Shown here: positions 20,780 to 29,517 of the stretch, in pieces
Numbering within the stretch: the first letter of the stretch is position 1
How the letters are laid out: every line of letters starts with the position of its first letter
NCBI GenBank assembly: GCA_026419775.2
Contig: JAOPGA020001311.1
Location: 1 to 34,509, forward strand
DNA length: 34,509 bases
Direction: 5' to 3'
From: Acrasis kona
Lineage: Eukaryota; Heterolobosea; Eutetramitea; Acrasida; Acrasidae
Position numbers and translations under genes: made by a program
The notes under the pieces: model-generated
The model's input: the letters and a program-made list of their open reading frames with translations, nothing else
Told to the model about the DNA's origin: nothing
Database searches by the model: none

Positions 20780-21073
20780 TTCATTCCTAGATGGATACAA
20801 ATCCCTGTGGTGCAAGACCACCCCTTTTCTCAACTTTTCATTGTAACATAAAGTACTGATGATCAACCATATTTCGTAATGTCTCAACGACCTTAATGTT
20901 TTGGGGAACCATGTTTCGTACGAATACCCTGGGAAATATGGATAAAGACAAAAGGGTACCGGTACCAATCTGAATAAAATAATAGATGTTTTATTTTTAC
21001 ATTTTTGTTGATATGCCCAGTGATCACTCACACAGTGTCCACACGACAGAGTTCAAAAAAGACCACTCATGCA

Positions 21074-22021
21074 TTACTTGTTATGAAGTTGTAAAGGCTT
21101 TCTGTTGGCTTTTCCAGCTATATTCTCCTTGTTCATAGTGTTGCTCTTCCTAGGTGGTGTATCAAAACTGTCCGAGTCAGAGTCATTGTCTGAATTTTGT
21201 GCACTATCACTGCTTGTACTAAATTTGTTTTTGATGGCAGCAAAGAGCTCATTCTGAAAGTTTCCACCTTTTTTTTTGGCAGGAGTACCGTTTGGAGACC
21301 TGTGAACATCTGTTGGTTTGAGTTTGTGGTTCTTGGCCGATCTAACAATGTCAGCCATCGACATGCTCCTTTCGATTCTTCCGGTCGCAGGTGCGGTTGG
21401 TGATGTGGGAGATGAGGGCCTGAGCGGTACTGACGCAGAGAGATCTTGTTTGAGGATTATTTTTGTTTTTGGTGGCATGTTCATTGGAGGTGGTGGTGGG
21501 GGTGGTGGTGGCACGTTCGTTGCCGCTGTGGGAATGTTTTTAGCTATTTCTACATGATTGTTCATCATTGCTGGTGGTTGATTTTGGGCTTCCATTTTAA
21601 CAGGTGCTGGTTGTAATTGATGTTTTTGTGGTGACGGCTTTGAGCCTGATGTCATGAAGGCCATCTGTTGTTTAAGCTCGATTAGTTGACTTTCTAGATC
21701 TTCAAGTTTGCTCTGCTTGTCATCATCTCCCAAAACTTTTTGTAAATTAGCCGCAATAGCATCTAACTCGTCCCCATCGCCCTCTGGTAGTGGCACGGAC
21801 TTTGATTTCTCTGGTGTGTAAACACCCATCTGATGTCTCAATCGCTTGAAATATGCCCTCCTCTTTCGATCCTGAGCACTCACTTGCTTTAGCTTCTTCT
21901 TTCGTTCAGGCTTCGCCGCGGCAGTAATATAGTCAAAGAGCTCCACTGTGTAATCTATAAAAACATCCTTTGTGGATGAAACAACAGCCCACACAAACAA
22001 GAATATCTTTTCCCCGAGCAT
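21074..22021 (-). CDS. mitochondrial fission regulator (MTFR/FAM54)-like protein
   Basis: One uninterrupted frame of 315 residues from ATG 22021. A hydrophobic start (KIFLFVWAVV) is followed by a basic helix, then a coiled coil (LEDLESQLIELKQQMAFM) and a nine-proline run. The signature block is ERSMSMADIVRSAKNHKLKP with RSPNGTPAKKK, then ELFAAIKNKF. Animal MTFR1/MTFR2 share this order: coil, polyproline, an MADVLKDMNKVKLR-like block, an SPGGTP motif and an ALKQKF helix. In animals these proteins promote mitochondrial fragmentation. The stop codon overlaps an ATG on the same strand (TAATG at 21076-21072), which may start the next gene. Confidence 0.7.
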   Translation of the reverse strand: MLGEKIFLFVWAVVSSTKDVFIDYTVELFDYITAAAKPERKKKLKQVSAQDRKRRAYFKRLRHQMGVYTPEKSKSVPLPEGDGDELDAIAANLQKVLGDDDKQSKLEDLESQLIELKQQMAFMTSGSKPSPQKHQLQPAPVKMEAQNQPPAMMNNHVEIAKNIPTAATNVPPPPPPPPPMNMPPKTKIILKQDLSASVPLRPSSPTSPTAPATGRIERSMSMADIVRSAKNHKLKPTDVHRSPNGTPAKKKGGNFQNELFAAIKNKFSTSSDSAQNSDNDSDSDSFDTPPRKSNTMNKENIAGKANRKPLQLHNK

Positions 22022-22592
22022 GGTTACTGCTTAGTAATTGGTATGACTTGTTTCAAAATAAATGTGCCGCCGTAACACAAGGTTGACAATAGCGTTACAC
22101 CGAAATTTAGTTTGAAAGACAGGAAATAATGGAATGACGGTTGAATTATTAAGAGACAAGGTGGTTCTATGTATGCCAATCATGATGCATCTCATCTATG
22201 TTGCAAAATTAGTTACACGATTTAATAAGACATCTACAAGATAAAATGGAATTTATTCACAATTTCTAAATGAAGAGAAACAAGATGCAAATTGCCCACA
22301 AGTCCATCTGTTACATTTATCTATGATACTTATCAACACGGTGGTCATCTTGACCAACATATTGAAATAAAGCGACCTTGCTTCCGATACATTTGTATTG
22401 ATTTGTCACTCATATCGAAAACTTTAGTTCTCCTCTTGTGTGCCGTCTAATGTGAAGCTTCTTTCCCGATCTAAGAGGACCATAATCTGCTTTGTAAGGG
22501 TCTCAATGAACATAATGGGTTCACAATAATATTGCCGTTCTAAAATTTATTCATAACATTACTAGGTTGACCATCAAACAAACAACAAAAGA
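22022..22592. other. 571-bp divergent intergenic region
   Basis: No reading frame, RNA gene or repeat was recognised. It separates the divergent starts of the MTFR-like and lipid kinase genes, so both promoters presumably lie here. It is one of the longest gaps between intact genes in the window. Confidence 0.5.
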
Positions 22593-23471
22593 ATGGCAAG
22601 TCCTGTACAGATTATGCTGTGGGTGCTACTTGTACTAGTATCAGTTTCAATAGTGCTCGCATATTTACTTCGTGGAAAAGCAGTAAAACAAAGTGTTCAA
22701 GAGCTACTTGGTGTGGGCAAAAAGAAAGTAGCAAAATTATTATCGGAATTTCGCAGAAAAACGTTTCATTTACTAGGTATGCTGCGAAACGAATTTTCAA
22801 CTTACATTTAGGCCTACTTGTACCTGTAATTTATTATGCCTCTCTTAAGAGGAAATTTTTGACACAATGGCAAGGCGTAGCAATTGTTGGTTCTATCGCA
22901 TCAATAATGTTGCTTGTGGATGTTTGTTAATTTCCAAAATAATACTTTTCTTAACTATATAGATACTAAGACTCACCGTACCTGCATTTAACAATCTATT
23001 TATCAAGTCAATGGGTGGACTTATGCGTAAAAAAGAGCAAGAACGGATCAACGGAAGCACTTATTACATGATTGGTTGTGCAGCCACCATGGCCTTGTTC
23101 AATCCAACCATTGCCATCGTGTCCTTATTATTTTTGGATTTGGGAGATTTGATGGCTGCATTGGTAACCACACAAAAAAATGCGTTTCTAACATTTTTCA
23201 GGTTGGGTTAAGTTTTGGAAGAATAAAAATTTATGGAGGAAAGAGTCTTGAGGGGTGCATTGCCTGCTTTTTGACATGCTGCGTGGTAGGTCTCATTGGA
23301 TTCAGCAACGTAAGACTTTCGGAATACATTACCGTTGCAGGCGCCTTGGCAGCTACGTTGACAGAATTATTTTTCGACCAAATCAATGACAACCTCACCA
23401 TACCTCTTGTTTCTGGTCTCGTCATGACGGTCGCTAAAATTCGGTTGGGAGTGTCCATTCCACTTTATTGA
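22593..23471 (+). CDS. CTP-dependent lipid kinase (diacylglycerol kinase DGK1-like)
   Basis: Exons 22593-22776, 22812-22921, 22963-23163 and 23202-23471 (introns 35, 41 and 38 nt) join in frame to 254 residues. One N-terminal helix precedes EFRRKTFHLLG, the start of the CTP-transferase fold. Then come LRLTVPAFNNLFIKSMGGLMR, KEQERINGSTYYMIGC, a FLDLGDLMAALVG segment and GGKSLEGCIACFL. These match yeast DGK1 and the SEC59/phytol kinase superfamily; ERINGxxxY is closest to DGK1. Six or so membrane helices place it in the ER membrane. The likely reaction is CTP-driven phosphorylation of diacylglycerol, though a polyprenol substrate is not excluded. Confidence 0.8.
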
Positions 23472-23503
23472 ACAAGACGAGAATATTAAATGTTAATTTG
23501 TAT

Positions 23504-25114
23504 TTATTTTTGTGTTACTGATATGTGCGTCACTAGATAGCGTGGTTGTTGTTGTTGACCTCCTCGAACCATGTAGCAAGATGTGAAACCTTGTATCCTC
23601 TCATCACCTCCTGTCCTATTCATTTGACTGCTTACCAATTGCATGGGACCCACGTAAGACGGTGTTATTCCTGACATTAAACTTTTCAAAATGGGTTTGA
23701 ACATTAAATCATTATGTGGCAGGATATCCTCGAAGCAAAAGTAGCCGCCGCTTCCTTCAACTCTGTCTCTTCCGCCTTCCAAAATAATATTTGATGGAAC
23801 TTGAAACACTTGCAAAAAGTTTTGGTTGGCTGAATACAAAATGCCACTCAACTCCCAAACAGCAACGCACATAATCTCATCGCTGGGACATGGAGGAAAC
23901 ACCACGCGGTCCCTGTCGCTGATTTGTTGTGTCAAGTCATAATTGGAAGCGTCAAAGTCATCGGTCTCTCCAAAGCTCTGCACTCCAACATCCTCCTCTA
24001 CGCCAATGATTTTGGTGAAGTAGTCATCAATGAAGAATGTACTCAAGTCCTCGTTTTTCGTAGTAATGTTGATTTCTTCATTATTGTTGTCCATAAAAGT
24101 GTTGTCCATCGTTGTGCTTGTATTTGGTTTGTTTTGTTGTTGTTGTTGTTGTTCCTCTTTGAATTGTGCGCCAGGGAGCAAGTGTGGTTGAAAAATGCGC
24201 GCAGGAGGCGACTCTGGTGAGTTTGATTCCATCTCTCGCCTCCTAGAAAATTGTTGACCGTCGTTAGTTCCATAAGGATTAACTCCGTCCGTATTATTTC
24301 TCATTTGATGAACGTCTTGAATGGGAGGCAACATGCGGGGCGGTGATGGTGCAGATTTTGGTGGTGTATAGTTGAAAGCTGAATCTCTTCCACCAACTGC
24401 AGGCGGTATTGGCGGTAGCATGTTATAATTGTACGGTGATTGCTGTTGTTGCAGCTGCTGTTGATGTAACTGGTGCATGTATTGTTGATGAGAGGGCGAC
24501 TGGGAAGGCGAAGGGGTTTTTCCATTCATTTGTTGTTGGATGACTTGAAGTAGTGCGCTGTGTTGTGCTGTGAGTTGATTAATGATGGGTAAATATTCGT
24601 GAGTCATGTACACACTGTGAGGTATATCTCTATTGGCCGCATCCTGACTTTGATGCAGAGGGGATTGTTGAGAAACGGGCGCTTGTCCAAGCAGTTGGGC
24701 AGCATGTTGCATCTGTGCCTGCATGCCACGAAGCGCCTGCATCCCTTGGTTGTCCGGAGCAGGCATGTTCTGAGGATAACCTGGCGGAGCCATTGTATTG
24801 TTCACTAGTAACTGGTTGATACCAGCCAATGTCCCAAGCTGTCCTAGTCCATTATTCTCCTTCTTTTTTTTGGAATTTTTTCTCTCTACATCAAGACAGC
24901 TGACCTCCAATCCATATTGAACACATCTAGAACATGGTCTACCATTATCGCAGGCTGCATGAGCTATACGACAATTCAGGCAGGCCCTCTTAACCTGCCT
25001 CCTCTTCTTTTTATTTGGTTCATTATTATCGTCTCCATCGTTTCCATTGTTGTTGTTTTTATTAACATCACTCAAGTGGCGTTTTAAATTCATGTCCATG
25101 TGGTTCATGTCCAT
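23504..25114 (-). CDS. Zn(II)2Cys6 transcription factor with PAS-like C-terminus
   Basis: The start chosen is ATG 25114, eight codons inside the open frame; it follows an ACAG that may be a 5' UTR acceptor. A basic stretch (KKKRRQ) leads into the zinc cluster with cysteines at 45, 48, 55, 61, 64 and 73 (C-x2-C-x6-C-x5-C-x2-C-x8-C). A Gln/Met/Pro-rich middle of about 300 residues follows. The last 120 residues (VAVWELSGILYSANQNFLQVF.., then FEDILPHNDL) resemble the PAS domain of ERT1/AcuK-type regulators, which control gluconeogenesis in fungi. Length is about 536. Its stop is embedded in AAATAAATA, 32 bases from the convergent lipid kinase stop. Confidence 0.8.
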   Translation of the reverse strand: MDMNHMDMNLKRHLSDVNKNNNNGNDGDDNNEPNKKKRRQVKRACLNCRIAHAACDNGRPCSRCVQYGLEVSCLDVERKNSKKKKENNGLGQLGTLAGINQLLVNNTMAPPGYPQNMPAPDNQGMQALRGMQAQMQHAAQLLGQAPVSQQSPLHQSQDAANRDIPHSVYMTHEYLPIINQLTAQHSALLQVIQQQMNGKTPSPSQSPSHQQYMHQLHQQQLQQQQSPYNYNMLPPIPPAVGGRDSAFNYTPPKSAPSPPRMLPPIQDVHQMRNNTDGVNPYGTNDGQQFSRRREMESNSPESPPARIFQPHLLPGAQFKEEQQQQQQNKPNTSTTMDNTFMDNNNEEINITTKNEDLSTFFIDDYFTKIIGVEEDVGVQSFGETDDFDASNYDLTQQISDRDRVVFPPCPSDEIMCVAVWELSGILYSANQNFLQVFQVPSNIILEGGRDRVEGSGGYFCFEDILPHNDLMFKPILKSLMSGITPSYVGPMQLVSSQMNRTGGDERIQGFTSCYMVRGGQQQQPRYLVTHISVTQK

Positions 25115-25200
25115 CTGTATGGAAGATAGATAGTTCAAACGTTGGTTGTAAGAATATTCTCCGGTCCCAACAAACTTTTAACGTTCAAATACATGTATAA
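25115..25200. promoter_or_regulatory. 86-bp divergent promoter, Zn-cluster factor / phosphomevalonate kinase
   Basis: The two start codons face away from each other with 86 bases between them. No core element was recognised; the assignment is by position. Confidence 0.45.
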
Positions 25201-26736
25201 ATGGAAAGACAAACGTACGTTTATATTAAAGACGTTCACTTATAATTTATAGTTGTGTATCCGCACCGGGAAAAGTTCTCATCACAGGAGGGTACCTTGT
25301 TTTAGATCCGAGGTACTGTGGTCTTGTTCTTGGAACCTCTTCGAGATTTTTCACAAACATCAAAACTGCACACAAAGAAGAAGTCGACAACCAAAGAATT
25401 ATTATTAACTTATCTTCTCCTCAATTTCAATACACTACAGAATACCATTTTATTATTGAAAACAATCAGAGCTTTCGTGTTGAGTTTTCCGATAATGCAG
25501 AAAACAAGAATCCCAACCCTTACATTGAAGTTACCCTGCTTTACTGTTTGTCAATGATATCACGGTCATTGACAAAGATGTCCAACATGACTCTTAATGT
25601 TGAATTGGTTGCTGATAATGACTTTTATTCACAAAGAAAGAACGTAATTTTAAACGTTTTCTGTTATTAATTTATTTTGTAGTTAGAAGAACTTAATCTT
25701 GACGTCTCACTTCAATCGTTAGAATCTCTGCCGAAATTCTACTCACCATCTACGTACGTATTTTATTCATTTTGAAAAGCAATGATGTAGTAAGCGTGAT
25801 ATTCACAAAACTGGTCTCGGCAGCTCTGCCGCAATGGTAACATCTCTTGTCGCTTGTCTTCTATCTCACTTTGAGATCATTAAAATTCAATCTGATTCCT
25901 CTGTTGATATGGACGTTGTCCATAACATGGCTCAATTTTGTCATTGTCTTGCCCAAGGTAAAATTGGTAGCGGATTTGACGTGTCATCGGCAACTTTTGG
26001 TTCTCAAAAGTACAAACGCTTCAGTCCTTCATTATTGGATGATTTACTGACCACATGCACTAAAACTCCAAATAAATGTGATGATCGTGTTGTTGATGAT
26101 CTGTTAAAATTAATAAAGCACACTAAATGGGACGGCAGCAGGACTCCCTTTAAACTTCCGCCTTATTTTCATTTGTTTGTTGCAGATGTTGACCAGGGAT
26201 CCAACACTCCGAATATGGTCCGTAATGTCTTGAAGTGGAGGTCAGAAAATCCAGAAGAATCTTTGCTGCTGTGGACCGAAATTGACGCCCTGAACAGCAA
26301 AGTGGATCAGTGTTTTGTGGCCATTACAAATTATCACAATGATCAACCAGAACTTTATCAAGAAGAAATATTACAATTAAGTAATGTAGGCCTCTCTGAG
26401 AATTCAGTTCTGTCCAAAGAAATGTCTCAACTCCGATCACACTTCCTAAAAATCAGAAGCTTGTTAAAGAGAATGGGAGATTTAGCGTACAAAGAACCGA
26501 TAGAACCAGACCAGCAGACAGATTTGTTAGATGCTACAATGAATCAACCGTGCTGCTTGATTGCAGGTGTGCCTGGTGCTGGCGGGTTTGACGCAATATT
26601 TAGCATCTTGTTCGGAAATGAACGACAGGTTAAATCTCAAGTATCTGACATGTGGATCAAATATCAGGGTGCAAGTGTATGTCCTCTAGTACTTAATGAA
26701 TCAAACGTGGGAATTACTAATTCTTGTATTAAATAA
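25201..26736 (+). CDS. ERG8: phosphomevalonate kinase
   Basis: The enzyme phosphorylates 5-phosphomevalonate to the diphosphate in isoprenoid and sterol synthesis. Exon 1 is only 14 nt (25201-25214, ATG plus three and two-thirds codons). Exons 25253-25643, 25683-25753 and 25791-26736 follow, with introns of 38, 39 and 37 nt. All phases fit, giving 473 residues, close to fungal ERG8. The GHMP-kinase motifs are SAPGKVLITGGYLVL near the start, KTGLGSSAAMVTSLVA over the last junction, GSGFDVSSATFGSQKYKRFS, and the C-terminal IAGVPGAGGFDAIFSILF. The stop is two bases from that of the convergent MOB gene. Confidence 0.95.
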
Positions 26737-26745
26737 ATTTATTTA
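26730..26745. terminator. perfect palindromic poly(A) signal shared by convergent genes
   Basis: TAAATAAATTTATTTA is its own reverse complement and carries AATAAA on both strands. It contains the ERG8 stop (TAA 26734-26736) and the MOB stop (26741-26739), which are only two bases apart. Confidence 0.65.
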
Positions 26746-27539
26746 TTAGTTGATTTGAAAGCCTTGTCTGGAATCAAAAATTGTTTCTTCTGCATTAAAT
26801 CATACAGCTTTAAGAATTTTTGATACCTCTCGCTCAAATGGGTTTCCTTTTCGAATTTGGTCCACTCCTCAGGATGTACGTAGTAGGAAAATGCGAATAA
26901 TCTGTACAGACGCCTTGTTAGTGTTTTAGTCTCTTTGAGGCCCTTTTTTGAAATGCTTATGCGGTTTGGAAAGATTTTAGTATCATTTAGAGTTTGACTA
27001 GCTTGGGTGACGATTTGAATCATGTAGTCTATGGCGGGAACGGGTTGTGGTGGATTAAAAATGGGAGATAAAAACACCAACTCTTCGTTGCTTTTAACTC
27101 CTGTAATCTTCATTTCTGGTTGGGTGTCTTTTGTACAAACCTGAGCATGAGCAACAATAAAGTGGTTTAACTCAAGAAGGAATTGTCTCATTTGCTCATA
27201 AATCCACGCGTCGCGATCCTGCTCTTCGTTCGAGCCTTCAGGCAGTGAGATTATCTTTTCTACTTTTGAAGGGTCATGCTGAATGTTCCTTTGTATAAGT
27301 TCTTGAGATGCAAAGTTACTATTAGAGTCGTCATCGATGATGTCAAAATCTTCGTCCGCTTCCTCTCCATCAGGAGTGTCTTTCTTCTCAGTTTTGGTGG
27401 TGTTACTTTCTGCATTTTTTCCTTTTGGTGAAGGATTAATGTTATGGCTCAAACTATAGTTCCATGAGAACAAATCAGCATTTTTGGTGCCAGGCCTGTT
27501 CCTTTTGGGAGCAGCATCCTGATGACTATCAAGCGACAT
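26739..27539 (-). CDS. divergent MOB-family protein
   Basis: MOB proteins are adaptors that activate NDR/LATS-type kinases or join STRIPAK complexes. One frame of 266 residues from ATG 27539. The first 110 residues are polar and acidic. The domain then reads DAWIYEQMRQFLLELNHF, a PAIDYMIQIVTQ block, NDTKIFPNRISISKKGLKE, then RRLYRLFAFSYYVHPEEW and a C-terminal QKFLKLYDLMQKKQFL. The order and spacing match MOB1/phocein (DYL..V, IFP, KRLFRVYAHIYHSHF). Of the usual two Cys and two His zinc ligands, only VCTKD and YVHPE retain one each, so zinc binding is probably lost. Its first codons overlap the start of a plus-strand gene. Confidence 0.7.
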   Translation of the reverse strand: MSLDSHQDAAPKRNRPGTKNADLFSWNYSLSHNINPSPKGKNAESNTTKTEKKDTPDGEEADEDFDIIDDDSNSNFASQELIQRNIQHDPSKVEKIISLPEGSNEEQDRDAWIYEQMRQFLLELNHFIVAHAQVCTKDTQPEMKITGVKSNEELVFLSPIFNPPQPVPAIDYMIQIVTQASQTLNDTKIFPNRISISKKGLKETKTLTRRLYRLFAFSYYVHPEEWTKFEKETHLSERYQKFLKLYDLMQKKQFLIPDKAFKSTNK

Positions 27540-27882
27540 GTTGTAAGAACAAATATATATTGTAAACGATGCGAAGAACTAGTCGATATTGTCATTGAGT
27601 ACCAAGAGATTTATCGGAAATATCGAGAGCAGCGTCGCTGTATATCCTCTGATAAATGTTAAAACGTGTATATCAATAAACTTCAGCAAGTCGTGAAGCC
27701 AGATGACGGCATTGACCACAATGCCTTTAGTCGCAAGGCAAAACGGATGTGAGTTTAAGAGATATAGGTTTGTTCCAATCGCAGGCATTAGTGGATGTAT
27801 CATTCGGCCAGAAAGGGAAAAAATAAGATTCTCAGTCAAACAAATACCAAGAGGAAGATTCTACTTGCTGCATAATGTATAA
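27522..27882 (+). CDS. small CxxC protein, spliced; start overlaps the MOB start
   Basis: ATG 27522 opens MTIKRHVVRTNIYCKRCEEL, followed by a charged helix (YQEIYRKYREQRRC). A 33-nt intron (27658-27690) joins in frame to KFVKPDDGIDHNAFSRKAKR. A 19-nt GTGAGT..ATATAG segment (27749-27767), if spliced, joins to MFVPIAGISGCIIRPEREKI and a basic end at TAA 27882, giving 102 residues. A 55-nt alternative (27731-27785) also keeps frame and skips part of the middle. The product is basic with a CxxC pair; I do not recognise it. The gene overlaps the first 18 bases of the MOB coding region on the other strand. Confidence 0.5.
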
Positions 27883-27933
27883 ACAAATAAATAATTTTTA
27901 TTACACAATATCAAACACACAAAAGCAACCTGA

Positions 27934-29403
27934 TTAAAAAAAGCTTGTGAACATATCTGACTCAAATTTATTATTGTCGTCACTTTGTGTCTTTACTTTT
28001 GTGGACGGATCTGTACTTGTTTCCTGCTTCACTGGAGCAATTTGTTGATTAACTAGTACGAAATTTTCACAGATGCACTCTAAACGCTTCAATATTTGCT
28101 CGGTCCTATTTCTAAAGTATCTGTAATGTAAATACAATAATGATTTTTGTTCTTGTCTCAAGCACTCCAACAAATATTTAATCTTGACTGGATCGGTGCA
28201 GGCTTCGATACAACGAATGTGATACTCTGTTGTGATGATTATAATGTCCACAACAATCAACAAGAAAACGCACTTGGAGTAGTCGGACGAAAGTAAAAAC
28301 CTAACGATGGAATCCGCAATCACAAAGGCCTTTTCATCATCTCCCATCAGAATGAATCGGTATAACCTCATGCCTTCATATGTAAAATGTGCGGTCAACT
28401 TCCTTCCCAAAAAACAAGGATGTTTTGTAAGGTCATATAGTTTTTGATGGCAGTCAAGGTGACACTCACAAATGTTTTTTAATATATAATCTCCATTCTC
28501 ACGGTCGGTCAAAGTGCCACGAACTTGTTCTTGTGTATACGGAAAAGATGCATTCGCAAAAATCTCGGCTATGCGCTTGTCGTGAACCATGCTTCTGCCA
28601 TGTTCGGAGGAATAAAAACTTTTGAGGGAAATGATCTTGAAGCAAAATTTGCCGACCACTTTTTCGATGGCTTCTGTGGCTGTTTTTGTTTGTAGAAACA
28701 ACTTTATAATTTCGTATCCATCTTTTAAAATGTCGTGACATGGGTGATAGGGCCCTCCTCTCCTCTCCACGTTTTGTACGTAGCCTTCGACGTTGGATAG
28801 GTAGAAACTTGAACGAGGTTGGTCCTCGCCAAGAGAGCAATATACTCCCAAAAAGAAAAAGCTTGCCGCAGTGACAAAGTTATTAATAACGTATTCAAAG
28901 TTGTCCCCCATGATGAGGTTCCTGCAGTTTTGATAGAGCAACTCGGACTGCTCTATGTTTCCCTCTCGCTTGAATTTTACCGCAAGTACGCTGTAAACAA
29001 ACGCCAAGTTGTCCCGTTGGGGCTTTAAGGCAGTTTTCGTCTTTTCGTTTGTTTCGTCAATGTACATTAAAATATTTTTTAGTTCTTCGCAAGTGATAAT
29101 AGGCATTCTAAACTGTATTTCGAACAGGCAGTTTTCTAACAAATCTATAGTGAAATATTTCACCCTCTTGTTTGGGTCTAGTCGTATAATGGATGCTGAG
29201 GTGCTGACTGTTTGGCTCGAAAAGCAATCTATTTTGTCCTCATAGTGGCATTGCCTGCTTCTTCTTATGCAACGCGAACATTCGGGTAATTGTCTGTCAC
29301 ATTTCTTGTGTAATTTTTTACAGTTAGCGCATATGTTATCGGCCAAATACACAAAGGGTCTTGTTGGGTAGCCCCCAACCTCTTGCGCGATCATATCCGA
29401 CAT
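27934..29403 (-). CDS. second Zn(II)2Cys6 transcription factor
   Basis: ATG 29403 is the first methionine of the open frame. The zinc cluster is canonical: cysteines 25, 28, 35, 42, 45 and 52 (C-x2-C-x6-C-x6-C-x2-C-x6-C), with the basic loop KKLHKK between the second and third. The remaining 430 residues are mostly helical, with stretches such as LLYQNCRNLIMGD and GEDQPRSSFYLSNVEGYVQN. These recall the middle homology region of fungal Zn-cluster regulators, though the match is weak. A Glu/Gln/Lys tail ends in SDMFTSFF. It is a single exon of 489 residues. Target genes cannot be inferred. Confidence 0.8.
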   Translation of the reverse strand: MSDMIAQEVGGYPTRPFVYLADNICANCKKLHKKCDRQLPECSRCIRRSRQCHYEDKIDCFSSQTVSTSASIIRLDPNKRVKYFTIDLLENCLFEIQFRMPIITCEELKNILMYIDETNEKTKTALKPQRDNLAFVYSVLAVKFKREGNIEQSELLYQNCRNLIMGDNFEYVINNFVTAASFFFLGVYCSLGEDQPRSSFYLSNVEGYVQNVERRGGPYHPCHDILKDGYEIIKLFLQTKTATEAIEKVVGKFCFKIISLKSFYSSEHGRSMVHDKRIAEIFANASFPYTQEQVRGTLTDRENGDYILKNICECHLDCHQKLYDLTKHPCFLGRKLTAHFTYEGMRLYRFILMGDDEKAFVIADSIVRFLLSSDYSKCVFLLIVVDIIIITTEYHIRCIEACTDPVKIKYLLECLRQEQKSLLYLHYRYFRNRTEQILKRLECICENFVLVNQQIAPVKQETSTDPSTKVKTQSDDNNKFESDMFTSFF

Positions 29404-29517
29404 CACAAGAAATCCCTTGTAACAAATACCTTCAAATCTCAAATTGAACACAACCTTGTCTTTTGTGACATGAGGGAGCGAGTACAGAACACTTAATTAG
29501 GAAAGTGAAATATTTAT

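Noticed and set aside
27579-27839. 86-residue minus-strand frame with hydrophobic stretches
   Set aside because: It is antisense to the small spliced CxxC gene and has no recognisable domain.
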